Source: Bacillota bacterium
Lineage (GTDB): Bacteria > Bacillota > Clostridia > Oscillospirales > Ruminococcaceae
Direction of reading: 5' to 3'
Length of the DNA: 64,000 nt
Assembly (NCBI GenBank): GCA_023460535.1
Contig: JAEWPV010000020.1
Location: forward strand, 62,001-126,000
In this document: one piece after another, positions 40,624 through 49,961 of the stretch
Numbering within the stretch: position 1 is the stretch's first letter
How the letters are laid out: each line of letters starts with the position of its first letter
Made by a program: the position numbers and the translations under genes
The notes under the pieces: model-generated
The model's database searches: none
What the model was told of the DNA's origin: nothing
The model's input: the letters and a program-made list of their open reading frames with translations, nothing else

Positions 40624-41649
40624 ATGAAAACACAGCTTATTCATATTAACACGGATGCTCCGCAGCAGAATCTTGTGGATTTGGCAGGCGAACTTCTTGC
40701 CAGCGGGGCGCTGGTTGCCATCCCAACCGAGACAGTATATGGGCTTGCGGCAAATGCACTGGATGCACAGGCGGTTTGTGCAATTTTTACCGCAAAGGGC
40801 AGACCGCAGGACAATCCCCTGATTGTTCATATTGCCGATACAGACGATTTGGTACCGTTGGTGAGCAATATTTCGCCTATGGCGGAGCAGCTTGCCGATA
40901 CTTTTTGGCCGGGGCCCCTTACTATGATTCTTCCGCGGGCAAAGACTGTACCCGCTGTCGTATCTGCGGGGCTTGATACCGTAGCGGTACGGATGCCCTC
41001 TCACCCGATAGCTCGAGCCATCATCCGTTCGGCGGGTGTGCCGCTTGCGGCTCCGTCGGCAAACCGTTCCGGCAGCCCAAGTCCAACCTCCGCGGCGCAT
41101 GTAATGCAGGATATGGATGGTATTATCCCGTTAGTCGTAGACGGCGGCTCATGTGGTGTTGGCGTGGAATCGACCGTAATATCCCTTGTTTCCGACATAC
41201 CGGTCATCCTTCGTCCCGGTGCTGTTACCAAGGAACAGCTGGAACGGGTTATCGGTGCGGTGCGTGTAGACAGCGGGGTACTATCCCGGGTATCGGATGA
41301 GGTAAATGCCAGTTCTCCAGGCATGAAATATAAGCACTACGCGCCCCGCGCAAAGGTATACATGGTAGAAGGGGATAGTGCGTCATACTGCAATTATGTA
41401 AACTCCATACCAAATGCCTTCGCTTTATGCTTTGAAGAAGACAACGAAAGGCTTGCGACAGATTATGTTAACTACGGCACGCAGGATGACCCATCCTCAC
41501 AGGCAAAACATCTCTTTGATGCGCTGCGGGAACTCGACCGCAGGGGAGCCAACACCGTGTATGCGCGGGCGCCTAAAAAAGATGGCGTTGGGCTTGCGGT
41601 ATATAATCGTCTGCTTCGGGCGGCGAGTTTTGACGTAATTAAACTCTGA
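40624..41649 (+). CDS. tsaC: L-threonylcarbamoyladenylate synthase
   Basis: A 341-residue Sua5-type enzyme that makes threonylcarbamoyl-AMP from threonine, bicarbonate and ATP for the t6A37 modification of tRNAs. The YrdC domain occupies about 1-210 (AIPTETVYGLAANALD, KGRPQDNPLIVH, FWPGPLTMIL, PSANRSGSPSPT). A linker with SPGMKYKHYAPRAKVY leads to the C-terminal Sua5 domain. It begins 5 bases after prfA stops, consistent with one translation-related operon. Confidence 0.94.
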   Translation: MKTQLIHINTDAPQQNLVDLAGELLASGALVAIPTETVYGLAANALDAQAVCAIFTAKGRPQDNPLIVHIADTDDLVPLVSNISPMAEQLADTFWPGPLTMILPRAKTVPAVVSAGLDTVAVRMPSHPIARAIIRSAGVPLAAPSANRSGSPSPTSAAHVMQDMDGIIPLVVDGGSCGVGVESTVISLVSDIPVILRPGAVTKEQLERVIGAVRVDSGVLSRVSDEVNASSPGMKYKHYAPRAKVYMVEGDSASYCNYVNSIPNAFALCFEEDNERLATDYVNYGTQDDPSSQAKHLFDALRELDRRGANTVYARAPKKDGVGLAVYNRLLRAASFDVIKL

Positions 41650-41670
41650 GGTGACAAAAGGCGGTGCAAA

Positions 41671-42273
41671 ATGGGTAAACTGATTGTAGTGGGGCTTACC
41701 GGTCCTACAGGTGCGGGAAAGACGACGGTATCCCGGCTTTTGACGCAAAGCGGGTACCATATTATCGATGCAGACGGGGTTGCGCGTGAGGTTGTTCTAC
41801 CCGGTACGCCCAGTCTTAATGAAATTCGGCATGAGTTTGGGGAGTCGGTCATCAACGAGGACGGCACGCTCAACCGTCGTGCGTTGGGTGCTGTCGTGTT
41901 TGCCGATAAGCAAAAGCTCAAACAGCTGGAAGCACTTTTGTTTCCCGCCATATTATCGCGCATCAACGAGTTGCTTACGCTATGTGAACAAGAGGGGAAA
42001 AAGCTGGTTGTTCTTGACGCGCCAACGCTGTTTGAGAGCGGTGCGAACAGCCTGTGTGATTATGTTATTGTTGTAATGGCGCCCCAAAACGCCAGAATCA
42101 TGCGCATCATCGCACGTGATAATCTTACCTTTGACCAGGCAATGCAGCGGGTATACGCTCAGCAAAACGACGCCTATTACCTTGACCGGGCGGACTATGT
42201 TGTAGACAACGGCATACCCGCGCCCGATTATTCGGCGTTACTTCTTTGGCTGAATCAGATTTTACATACGTAA
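41671..42273 (+). CDS. coaE: Dephospho-CoA kinase
   Basis: A 200-residue kinase for the last step of CoA synthesis. The P-loop is GLTGPTGAGKTTVSRLL, followed by HIIDADGVAREV (substrate site) and VVLDAPTLFESG, all standard for CoaE. GGTG/GGCGG lies upstream of the ATG, and the gene follows tsaC by 21 bases. Confidence 0.95.
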   Translation: MGKLIVVGLTGPTGAGKTTVSRLLTQSGYHIIDADGVAREVVLPGTPSLNEIRHEFGESVINEDGTLNRRALGAVVFADKQKLKQLEALLFPAILSRINELLTLCEQEGKKLVVLDAPTLFESGANSLCDYVIVVMAPQNARIMRIIARDNLTFDQAMQRVYAQQNDAYYLDRADYVVDNGIPAPDYSALLLWLNQILHT

Positions 42274-42389
42274 TTTGAGCAGATACGGCGTACTAAACAC
42301 ACGCCGAAACGGAAACAATGTTACTGATTGCGCTGTAATACATTGGATAGGTCGAACAACATTGAATCGACCGGAAAGGGTTGACACAG

Positions 42390-43799
42390 ATGGAAGAAGC
42401 AAAAAAAACAGCCGCCGAGCAGCTTAAAGAAAAGCTGATGCTCAACAGCAAAAATGGTGGACTGGTATTGAGTGAAGAAGAGATTGCCCGCGGTGAGGTA
42501 TTTTGCGAAGGGTACAAAACGTTTTTGGATACCGGAAAAACAGAACGGGAGATAACCGAGAACGCCATTCGTTTGCTGCAAGAGAAGGGCTTTATCGAGT
42601 TTAAACCCGGCACAAAATATGCGTCCGGAGACAGGGTATACAGCAATAACCGTGGCAAGGCACTAATCGTCGCAACCATCGGTACCAATCCCATCGAGAA
42701 GGGCGTTCGAATTGCCGCTGCACACATCGATAGCCCGCGCCTAGACTTAAAGCCGAACCCCTTGTACGAGGATGCACAGCTTGCGCTGTTTAAAACGCAT
42801 TACTACGGCGGCATTAAAAAGTATCAATGGACTGCGATACCGCTCGCGCTACACGGCGTTATCGTGAAGGCGGATGGTTCTATTGTTCAGGTTCGCATTG
42901 GTGAGGATGAAGCCGACCCTGTATTTTGCGTGACCGATTTGCTGCCCCATCTTGCTGAAGAGCAGGTTAAGCGCCCGCTGCATCTGGGTATAAAGGGCGA
43001 AGAGCTGAATATTCTTATCGGCTGTATGCCGTTTCGTGATGATAAGGCGAGCGAGGCGGTTAAGCTCAATATCATGAATATTCTAAACGAAAAATACGGT
43101 ATCGTCGAGGCGGATTTCCTCTCGGCCGAGCTGGAAGCGGTACCCGCAGGCAAGGCACGTGACCTTGGCTTTGACCGCGGCATGGTTGCGGCATACGGTC
43201 ACGACGACCGCGTATGCGCCTACACCGCCCTGATGGCTGCACTTGATTGCGATAAGCCTGCGTATACCACCGTTACGGTACTTGCCGACAAGGAGGAGAC
43301 GGGCAGCGAGGGCAATACGGGGCTTGATTCTTCGTATCTCAAATACTTTATCGAAGATCTTGCCGAGCCGTTTGGTGTGAACGGGCGTACCGTGCTCAGT
43401 GCATCAACGTGTCTGTCCGCCGATGTGAACGCGGCATTTGACCCAACCTTCCCCGACGTACTGGACCGTCGCAACTGCGCCTACTTGAACTACGGCGTCT
43501 GCCTGACCAAATACACCGGTTCACGCGGTAAGTCCGGCACCTCGGATTGCTCGGCTGAATTTTTCGGCGAGATTCGTAAGCTGTTTACGGATAACAAGGT
43601 CCTGTGGCAAACGGGTGAGCTTGGCAAGGTGGATCTTGGAGGCGGCGGAACCGTGGCAAAGTATATTGCGGGGCTTAACGTGGATGTTCTCGACGTAGGC
43701 GTTCCGGTGCTCTCGATGCATGCTCCGTTAGAAATCGTGTCCAAACTTGATGTCTTCTCAGCTTACCGTGGATTCTTTGAGTTCCTAAATGCGAAGTAG
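42390..43799 (+). CDS. M18 family aminopeptidase
   Basis: A 469-residue zinc aminopeptidase of family M18. Metal-ligand and catalytic motifs are AAHIDSPRLDLK (His/Asp), LADKEETGSEGNTG (Glu pair), SADVNAAFDP (Asp) and the C-terminal VLSMHAPLEI (His). It removes N-terminal residues, mainly acidic or neutral, in the cytosol. ATG at 42390 lies 9 bases after GGAAAGGG; a TTG nine bases earlier is less likely. Confidence 0.92.
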   Translation: MEEAKKTAAEQLKEKLMLNSKNGGLVLSEEEIARGEVFCEGYKTFLDTGKTEREITENAIRLLQEKGFIEFKPGTKYASGDRVYSNNRGKALIVATIGTNPIEKGVRIAAAHIDSPRLDLKPNPLYEDAQLALFKTHYYGGIKKYQWTAIPLALHGVIVKADGSIVQVRIGEDEADPVFCVTDLLPHLAEEQVKRPLHLGIKGEELNILIGCMPFRDDKASEAVKLNIMNILNEKYGIVEADFLSAELEAVPAGKARDLGFDRGMVAAYGHDDRVCAYTALMAALDCDKPAYTTVTVLADKEETGSEGNTGLDSSYLKYFIEDLAEPFGVNGRTVLSASTCLSADVNAAFDPTFPDVLDRRNCAYLNYGVCLTKYTGSRGKSGTSDCSAEFFGEIRKLFTDNKVLWQTGELGKVDLGGGGTVAKYIAGLNVDVLDVGVPVLSMHAPLEIVSKLDVFSAYRGFFEFLNAK

Positions 43800-43877
43800 T
43801 AACGCGTAGCATCTCTTATTCGCTATAGAGTTAAATCTCATTATATTCACCCACGCAAATGATACAAAATCGATTTA

Positions 43878-43918
43878 ATGGGGCTGTAGTAAAGTAAAAG
43901 CTACAGCCCCATTCATTA
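43878..43918 (+). terminator. Terminator-like hairpin after the aminopeptidase gene
   Basis: ATGGGGCTGTAG (43878-43889) pairs with CTACAGCCCCAT (43901-43912), followed by TCATTAAT. The weak T-run makes efficiency uncertain. Confidence 0.7.
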
Positions 43919-43973
43919 ATGTGTAATATTAATAAGAATAACAAAAACTGCTGATGATTTAGAAGGCAATAAA

Positions 43974-44007
43974 TAAACAGGTCGACTCATATGAATCGAC
44001 CTGTTTA
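43974..44007 (-). terminator. Terminator of the tRNA-Ser gene
   Basis: TAAACAGGTCGA (43974-43985) pairs with TCGACCTGTTTA (43996-44007). On the minus strand it follows the tRNA by 8 bases and continues into TTTATTG. Confidence 0.85.
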
Positions 44008-44015
44008 CTAAAAAG

Positions 44016-44108
44016 TGGCGGAGAAGGAGGGATTCGAACCCTCGAGACCCTTTTGGGGCCTACACGATTTCCAGTCGTGCGCCCTCGACCAAGCTAGGCG
44101 ACTTCTCC
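44016..44108 (-). tRNA. tRNA-Ser (anticodon GGA)
   Basis: A 93-nt minus-strand cloverleaf including an encoded CCA. The acceptor stem is GGAGAAG paired with CTTCTCC. The anticodon loop is CTGGAAA, giving GGA and reading UCC/UCU. It has the long variable arm of serine tRNAs (GGCCCC...GGGTC) and a GGTTCGAATCC T-loop. It has its own perfect promoter and terminator. Confidence 0.97.
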
Positions 44109-44157
44109 ATGTTATTCTGTTTGGTTGCGCTAAGCTGACAATGCACAACGCTTAATT

Positions 44158-44186
44158 ATTATACCTAAAAGCATATCGATTGTCAA
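44158..44186 (-). promoter_or_regulatory. Consensus promoter of tRNA-Ser
   Basis: On the minus strand TTGACA (44181-44186) and TATAAT (44158-44163) are both perfect, with a 17-bp spacer. Confidence 0.9.
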
Positions 44187-44209
44187 TCGGAAAAACGACA
44201 TTTTTCTAA

Positions 44210-44249
44210 AAATATGAGCTTTCGTCTATTCGAACGAAAGCTCATATTT
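44210..44249 (-). terminator. Terminator after the MFS transporter gene
   Basis: A perfect 16-bp stem (44210-44225 with 44234-44249), 8-base loop, with T residues following on the minus strand. Confidence 0.88.
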
Positions 44250-44275
44250 AATATGGAAATCCATTTTTTAATATA

Positions 44276-45538
44276 CTATTTATTGACTACATCCGTTTCT
44301 CCATCGGCGGTTAATGTTGCCTGATTGGGAATCCGCATAAGCAGGATAAACCCGACAACAAACAGGATGACTAGAGCAAGAACACCGTATTTCGAGGAAC
44401 GAAATAGAAGACCGGAAGCGGCCAAAAACAAAGGGCCGAGAAAATCTGCAAATTTTCCGAATATGTCAAAGAAACCGAAGTACTCGTTAGACTCCTCCTT
44501 GGGTATGAGCTTTCCAAAGTAGGAGCGCGAAAGAGACTGAATGCCGCCCTGCGCAAGACCGACCGAAACGGCAAGAACCCAAAACTCCCATTGCTTATCA
44601 AGCTGAAAGCCGAAGATGCAGATAACGATGTAAAGCAGCACAAAAACTCGGATTAAATTCAAAGCCCCAAATCGCCCTGCCAGTTTACCGGCAAGAATGG
44701 CAAACGGGAATGCAACAAACTGTGTGAGCAGTAGAGCCAAAATCATGCTGTTGCTGTCGATACCTACCTCGCCGCCATAAACCGTTGCCATGCTGATAAT
44801 GGTGTACACACCATCTATGTAAAAAAAGTAGGCGATTATAAAGTAAAGGAGCTTTTTATCTTTCGCAATCTTTTTAAGTGTAATCCCAATTCGTTTAAAA
44901 GAGTGTGAAAGCTTGTCAGTTCTGTTCTCTAAATAATGGTTTTGTTTTACGTTTTTAAGTAGAGGTATTGTCATACCCACCCACCATAAGGCGGTAATAA
45001 TAAACGAGATTTGTGTTGCGGTAGTAGTACTTATACCAAATGGCTTGGTAAAAATCAGTACGATACCCAGGATAAATGGAATACAGCTTCCAATATAACC
45101 CCACGCGTAGCCAGACGAGGAAACATAGTCCATTCGATCATCAGTTGTGACGTCGGTTAACATGGAATCGTAAAAAACATTGCAGGCGGAATATCCGAGA
45201 CGTGCCATAATGAACATGAGCAGATATGCAACCCAGTCGTTGATAACGCCGAGTGACAATGCGCCAACAACACCAAGTGCTAGTGAAATCACAAACATCC
45301 TCTTTTTCATTCCGTTATAATCGGCAATTGCACCGAGGATTGGCGCAAGCAAGGCGAGGATGACAATCGAAACGGATGTCGCAACTCCCCACAAACTGGT
45401 TGCCACAGCCGGGTCTGTGCCGGATTGTTCAGCGAGTGAACGAAAGTAGATTGGTATCGTCGTAGATATGAGTAAGACGAACGCGGAGTTCGCCACATCA
45501 TACAAAATCCAGCTTTTTTCGGTTTTAGTCAGTTTCAC
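44276..45538 (-). CDS. UMF1/Atg22-type MFS transporter
   Basis: A 420-residue polytopic protein with about twelve transmembrane helices. The N-terminal SWILYDVANSAFVLLISTTIPIYF is the hallmark of the UMF1 (Atg22-like) branch of the major facilitator superfamily. Also typical are APILGAIADYNGMKKR between helices 2 and 3 and the C-terminal-half GLAQGGIQSLSRSYFGKLIPKE. Atg22 proteins export amino acids from yeast vacuoles; bacterial substrates are unknown. Start is GTG with AGGAGGGG 7 bases upstream. Confidence 0.88.
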   Translation of the reverse strand: MKLTKTEKSWILYDVANSAFVLLISTTIPIYFRSLAEQSGTDPAVATSLWGVATSVSIVILALLAPILGAIADYNGMKKRMFVISLALGVVGALSLGVINDWVAYLLMFIMARLGYSACNVFYDSMLTDVTTDDRMDYVSSSGYAWGYIGSCIPFILGIVLIFTKPFGISTTTATQISFIITALWWVGMTIPLLKNVKQNHYLENRTDKLSHSFKRIGITLKKIAKDKKLLYFIIAYFFYIDGVYTIISMATVYGGEVGIDSNSMILALLLTQFVAFPFAILAGKLAGRFGALNLIRVFVLLYIVICIFGFQLDKQWEFWVLAVSVGLAQGGIQSLSRSYFGKLIPKEESNEYFGFFDIFGKFADFLGPLFLAASGLLFRSSKYGVLALVILFVVGFILLMRIPNQATLTADGETDVVNK

Positions 45539-45690
45539 GTATACCCCTCCTGCAATATTGAGATGCAGTAACCCGAATAAGATAGCTGCTTGCCACCTTA
45601 GGTCAGTGTATCATATAAAGGAGGCACAATCAACAAAAAGGAATGTGGAGAAAAGAAAAATCTATGTAAAACTGACGTATGCTTTGTGTA

Positions 45691-45909
45691 CTACAATTTG
45701 AAATCATCCACAGTATACTTCGGCAAAAATAATGGGCTTTTTGGCTCCCGTTTTTGAGGAGCGTACACAAAGCCCCTGCATTTGCCCTGCGGTGTAATTT
45801 GCATACCTTTTTTGCAGTGCACCTGAGCGGAATTATCGTTTACCGCGTTTTCACAATAGCCGCAGAATGGCGCAATATCCTTACCGAAAAAACGAAGCTT
45901 TGACTTCAT
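45691..45909 (-). CDS. Small cysteine-containing protein, putative zinc ribbon
   Basis: A 72-residue protein with C-x2-C (FCGYCENA) near residues 16-19 and further cysteines C32 and C44 (HCKKGMQ, GKCRGF), a spacing that could bind one zinc ion. It is basic at the C-terminus (QKREPKSPLF). It has an ATG start with GGTGGG upstream. I recall similar uncharacterised clostridial proteins but can assign no function. It lies between ylbJ and the MFS gene on the same strand. Confidence 0.65.
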   Translation of the reverse strand: MKSKLRFFGKDIAPFCGYCENAVNDNSAQVHCKKGMQITPQGKCRGFVYAPQKREPKSPLFLPKYTVDDFKL

Positions 45910-45976
45910 GTTCCCACCGCCTTACTTCCGGAAATTTTGCTTTCATTGTAACAAATTTGCCTGCAAATAGCTAGTG

Positions 45977-47101
45977 TTACAATTCCAATACCGGGTTACT
46001 ATCCTTCTTGCTCAGTATCAGTGCGGCGCACAGTGCCATAAGAGAGAGTGAGGCGGTGGGGGTTGCAGAAAAGGGTGAGGCAGAAATTAACGAGTTTGCC
46101 GGCATAAAGGCGATGATGGAACGCGGAAACAGTTTTGTCAATCCTAATAATATCCCGCACGACAGCACCATATGGATTGGTCGCGACAACAGATACGGTA
46201 TTGTTTTTACCGGGATACCGGAAAAGAATGACAACGCTTGCCCCATAACAGAAAGTCCGCCAAACGAACAGATTGCACAGGCTATGTACAGCGAGTGGGT
46301 ACCGCCGATAGCCGGGCTTTCTGCGCACCCGAGTGTGACCTCAAACAGGCCATTTATCACTGCATCTGCAAAACCTTTCGGTGCGAAAGCGAATAACCCT
46401 TCTAAAACGGTCGCTATATGCAAGGATTGAACAAAGCTGACGATGGCCGAAAAAGCCGTAACAAATGCGCAAACCGAAAACATAGCCTCAGCAGCTGTTT
46501 TTACTGACGACACGAAGGAAGGCACTAGCGGGTTTAGTTTGGTTTGCGTCGGTTCGACAGGCAAAAGCTTGTCAGCCCAAAACCGTGATAGAATCGCAAG
46601 GATTACACTGGCAACAGTCTGGGAACAAAACAGCAATACACCCGCTGCAGAATTTCCAAACATCCTGCTGCCAACCGCAGTAATCAGAAAAGCAGGTCCA
46701 GCATTTACGCAATAGCACAGCATGCGTGAAGCGACTCTTGAATCAATGCGCCCGGCACGGTACATATCGGCAATCATTTTTGCTCCAGCAGGATATCCGC
46801 CAATTAAGCTCATAACAAACACCGCTCCCATATAAGAAGGAAGCCTCAAAACACGGGTAGTAATCCAGGTAAATGGAACAGACAACCGATCGCTTAATCG
46901 ACTGCTCACAAGAAAGGAGCACAGTATCATAAAAGGAAAAAGCGAAGGAATAAGTGTACCTCCACAGACCAAAAGACCATTTCGAACCCCTTCACTGACA
47001 GCGTGCGTGTTGCCAAAATATATGGCGATAATGCTACCAATCAGCAGTATTAGGCCACAATTACTCCAGAAACATTTCAAATGCACCGACAGTCTGTCCA
47101 T
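45977..47101 (-). CDS. ylbJ: Sporulation integral membrane protein YlbJ
   Basis: A 374-residue membrane protein of the nucleoside-recognition/YlbJ group with about eight to ten helices. Diagnostic segments are GTLIPSLFPFMILCSFL, GYPAGAKMIADMY and CYCVNAGPAFLITAVG. In Bacillus YlbJ is expressed under sigma-E in the mother cell and is needed for a normal spore cortex. Here it is divergent from yqfC-yqfD, also sigma-E genes. Start ATG has GAGGTG upstream. Confidence 0.88.
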   Translation of the reverse strand: MDRLSVHLKCFWSNCGLILLIGSIIAIYFGNTHAVSEGVRNGLLVCGGTLIPSLFPFMILCSFLVSSRLSDRLSVPFTWITTRVLRLPSYMGAVFVMSLIGGYPAGAKMIADMYRAGRIDSRVASRMLCYCVNAGPAFLITAVGSRMFGNSAAGVLLFCSQTVASVILAILSRFWADKLLPVEPTQTKLNPLVPSFVSSVKTAAEAMFSVCAFVTAFSAIVSFVQSLHIATVLEGLFAFAPKGFADAVINGLFEVTLGCAESPAIGGTHSLYIACAICSFGGLSVMGQALSFFSGIPVKTIPYLLSRPIHMVLSCGILLGLTKLFPRSIIAFMPANSLISASPFSATPTASLSLMALCAALILSKKDSNPVLEL

Positions 47102-47253
47102 GCGTCACCTCGTTGTATTGATAAGGTACAGCGTACACGCTTTATATATATGGCGCACTTGATTATAAAATAAGCAGTAATCAAATATATATTAAGAATA
47201 AGGGTTTTTACTATGACTAGAGCGCGTGGATGTTCGCGCTATGGAGGGTGACT

Positions 47254-47568
47254 ATGACGCGCAGAGAAAGGGAAGAGGCAAAAAAAGAGCAAAAAGAGCT
47301 TTCCCGCAAGGGGGCAGCAAAGCTTGCAAAGCTGTTAGAGTTTCCCGAAACAGCAATAGCCGGCACCGCGCTGCTGCAGATTGCAGGGAATCGAGAGGCC
47401 ACCATTGACGGCTCACAGGGGGTTTTGGAGTACAACGAGGAGTGTATCCGCATCAATGCAGGCAAAATGATGCTAAAGTTTTCCGGAAGAGGGCTTTCAT
47501 TAAAATGTCTTTCCGGAGAAACATTGGTGATTGAAGGCTTTATCACCCAGATAGAATTTTTGACGTGA
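47254..47568 (+). CDS. yqfC: Sporulation protein YqfC
   Basis: A 104-residue YabP/YqfC-family protein. The charged N-terminus is followed by a beta-rich body with GNREATIDGSQGVLEYNEECIRINAG and IEGFITQIEFL. It is expressed in the mother cell in relatives, and its role in sporulation is poorly defined. ATG at 47254 has GGAGGG upstream; an in-frame codon at 47230 would add eight residues over that ribosome-binding site. It is followed by yqfD in the conserved order. Confidence 0.9.
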   Translation: MTRREREEAKKEQKELSRKGAAKLAKLLEFPETAIAGTALLQIAGNREATIDGSQGVLEYNEECIRINAGKMMLKFSGRGLSLKCLSGETLVIEGFITQIEFLT

Positions 47569-47634
47569 TGAGATAGTTAGACCCGGTTTGCGCATTAGAG
47601 CGCAGACCATCTGTGGCGAGAGGAGATTGCCAAG

Positions 47635-48822
47635 GTGTTTATAGTAAAACTAATGCGTTGGATAAAAGGATACGTGTCGTTTACCATCACGGGCGTATTT
47701 GCAGAACGATTTTTAAATCTGATCGGGCGAGCCGGTATTGCAATATGGGATGTAACGAAAAAGGGGGAAGCGCTTTTTGCGTGTACGGTTGCCAAGGATT
47801 ATAAAAAACTGCGACCTTATGCGCGACGTTCGCGCGTACTACTGCGTGTGCACAAGCGGTACGGATTGCCTTTTTATACCCGCAAGTACAACAAACGTGC
47901 CGGACTGTTCCTTGGAATCATCCTCTTTTTTACCTTTATCATTGCCATGTCACAGTTTGTCTGGTCTGTTGAGGTTTCAGGGAATAAGGATGTGACGACG
48001 TTTGAACTGACGCAGGCGTTGGAGGGTGAGGGCATCCGGGCGGGGGTACTGAAAAAGAATATTGATGTACCGACCGCCAAGCAAAATATAATGCTAAAGC
48101 TTGATCGTTTGGCATGGATTACCATCAATATATCAGGAACAAGTGCATTTGTTGAGGTGCGTGAGCGTACACAGCAGCCACAGATGGAGGCTGTCGATGT
48201 CCCGTCCAATATTGTGGCGGCAAAATCGGGGCAGATTATACGTATGGAGGTGTATAACGGGCAGGCGGTAGTTAAAAAGGGAGAAACCGTAAAGGAAGGC
48301 GATCTTTTAGTTAGCGGGGTAATACAGGGCAAAACCGGAATGAATCTGCTTTCGCATTCGGGCGCAAAGGTCATTGCACAGGTTCAGGAGGAAAAGGTGT
48401 TTGACATTCCGTTGTTTGTGGAAGAAAAGATAGAAACGGGCACAAAACGAACCAAACGTTTTTTAAGTTTACTTAACGTCGAAATACCCGTTTGGTTTTG
48501 TGGCCCGATTGATTTTGATTATCGCCTTGATACCAAGCAAAATCAGCTTTCCTTATTTGGAACAAAACTGCCTGTTTACTATAAGGAAGAAATTCATTAC
48601 GAGTTAATCGGTGAGAACAAGGGAGTCTCAGTCGACGAGGCGAAGAAAGCCGCCGTCCACCTGATTGCCGATTACGAAGCAAATGTTCTTAAAGCGGAAG
48701 AGGTTATATCACGCGAGCTTAGTGTTGTAAAACAGGGGAGTTATTATCGCGTAACGGTATATCTTGTAGCAAACGTGGATATTGCGAAGGAACAGGAAAT
48801 ATTCTTAGAAAATTCGCAATGA
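47635..48822 (+). CDS. yqfD: Sporulation protein YqfD
   Basis: A 395-residue membrane-anchored protein. A short N-terminal domain (YVSFTITGVFAERFLNL) precedes a hydrophobic helix near residues 90-110 (AGLFLGIILFFTFIIAMSQFVWSVEVSGN). A POTRA-like extracytoplasmic region follows, with the marked VKKGETVKEGDLLVSGVIQG segment. This matches YqfD/SpoIV-related sporulation proteins. The start is GTG with AGGAGA upstream. It lies between yqfC and the phoH-like gene. Confidence 0.9.
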   Translation: MFIVKLMRWIKGYVSFTITGVFAERFLNLIGRAGIAIWDVTKKGEALFACTVAKDYKKLRPYARRSRVLLRVHKRYGLPFYTRKYNKRAGLFLGIILFFTFIIAMSQFVWSVEVSGNKDVTTFELTQALEGEGIRAGVLKKNIDVPTAKQNIMLKLDRLAWITINISGTSAFVEVRERTQQPQMEAVDVPSNIVAAKSGQIIRMEVYNGQAVVKKGETVKEGDLLVSGVIQGKTGMNLLSHSGAKVIAQVQEEKVFDIPLFVEEKIETGTKRTKRFLSLLNVEIPVWFCGPIDFDYRLDTKQNQLSLFGTKLPVYYKEEIHYELIGENKGVSVDEAKKAAVHLIADYEANVLKAEEVISRELSVVKQGSYYRVTVYLVANVDIAKEQEIFLENSQ

Positions 48823-48848
48823 TTTCACTGTTTTTTAACCTGTAATTG

Positions 48849-48857
48849 TGATATAAT
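48849..48857 (+). promoter_or_regulatory. Extended -10 element upstream of the phoH-like gene
   Basis: TGATATAAT is an extended -10 (TGnTATAAT). The -35 region 17 bp upstream is weak. It lies about 90 bases before the phoH-like start and would initiate the phoH-to-recO transcript separately from the sporulation genes. Confidence 0.5.
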
Positions 48858-48949
48858 ATCCAGTGATTATACAGATTATAGTGGGATACAAGTCGTTTGT
48901 ACATCGAGGTCTTGAAAAGGATATGTATTAGGAACGGGGAAAACGGTGA

Positions 48950-49921
48950 ATGATAGAACAGGTGGTTAACATTGATCGGCTGGAGCATGCGTTTGCATTG
49001 TTTGGCAGCTTTGATTCCAATATTAAGATTATCGAGCAGGAATTTGATGTTGCGGTGGTTAACAGAGAAAGCGACATCAAGGTAACCGGAGAAGCCGAGA
49101 ATGTGATGCTAGCCAGCCGAGCCATTGAGGGACTGTTAAACCTCCTTAGCCGTGGGGAAGCCATTACCGAGCAGAATCTGCGATATATTGTCTCGCTGGT
49201 TAACGAAGGCAACGAGGACCAGATTGTAGCCCTTGCCGGAGAAGACAGCGTTTGCATTACCTCTAAAGGGAGACAGGTAAAGGGGAAAACGCTCGGACAA
49301 AAGAAGTATATTGACCTGATGAAAGAAAACACTATTGTGTTTTCAGTGGGGCCTGCGGGTACAGGAAAAACGTATCTCGCTGTCGCTATGGCCGTCAGGG
49401 CGTTTAGAGCGCATGAGGTAAACCGAATTATACTAACACGCCCCGCGGTGGAAGCGGGCGAAAAGCTTGGCTTTCTGCCGGGTGATCTACAGACTAAGGT
49501 GGACCCGTATCTGCGCCCACTGTACGATGCCCTGTTTGATATGTTGGGGGCGGAGAACTTTCAAAAATATGTAGAGCGCGGTAATATTGAGGTCGCCCCA
49601 CTAGCCTATATGCGCGGCAGAACACTGGACGATTCGTTTATTATACTAGACGAGGCTCAGAACACGACGCCAGAGCAGATGAAGATGTTTTTAACAAGGC
49701 TGGGGGTCAACTCCCGGGCGGTTGTTACGGGGGATATTACGCAGATAGACCTTCCGGAGGAAAAGCGTTCCGGTTTAATAGAGGCAACCAAGATATTGCG
49801 GGATATAGAGGGGATTGGGATTATTCACCTAAACCAAAAGGATGTCGTCCGTCACGTACTGGTTCAACGGATTGTTAGGGCATATGAACGGTATTATGAT
49901 GAAAAAAAACGTATCCGCTAA
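48950..49921 (+). CDS. phoH: PhoH family ATPase (YbeZ-like)
   Basis: A 323-residue PhoH/YbeZ-type ATPase. An N-terminal nucleic-acid-binding part (about 1-110) is followed by the ATPase with Walker A GPAGTGKTYLAV, then LTRPAVEAGEKLGFLPGDLQTKVDPYLRP, and Walker B FIILDEAQNTTPEQ. It is functionally linked to the rRNA-processing endonuclease YbeY encoded next. The cluster order yqfD-phoH-ybeY is conserved, but pgpH, normally between phoH and ybeY in Bacillus, is missing here. Confidence 0.94.
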   Translation: MIEQVVNIDRLEHAFALFGSFDSNIKIIEQEFDVAVVNRESDIKVTGEAENVMLASRAIEGLLNLLSRGEAITEQNLRYIVSLVNEGNEDQIVALAGEDSVCITSKGRQVKGKTLGQKKYIDLMKENTIVFSVGPAGTGKTYLAVAMAVRAFRAHEVNRIILTRPAVEAGEKLGFLPGDLQTKVDPYLRPLYDALFDMLGAENFQKYVERGNIEVAPLAYMRGRTLDDSFIILDEAQNTTPEQMKMFLTRLGVNSRAVVTGDITQIDLPEEKRSGLIEATKILRDIEGIGIIHLNQKDVVRHVLVQRIVRAYERYYDEKKRIR

Positions 49922-49961
49922 CGCCCCGCGTTTTTGACATAACCAAAGGAGGTCAATAGAT

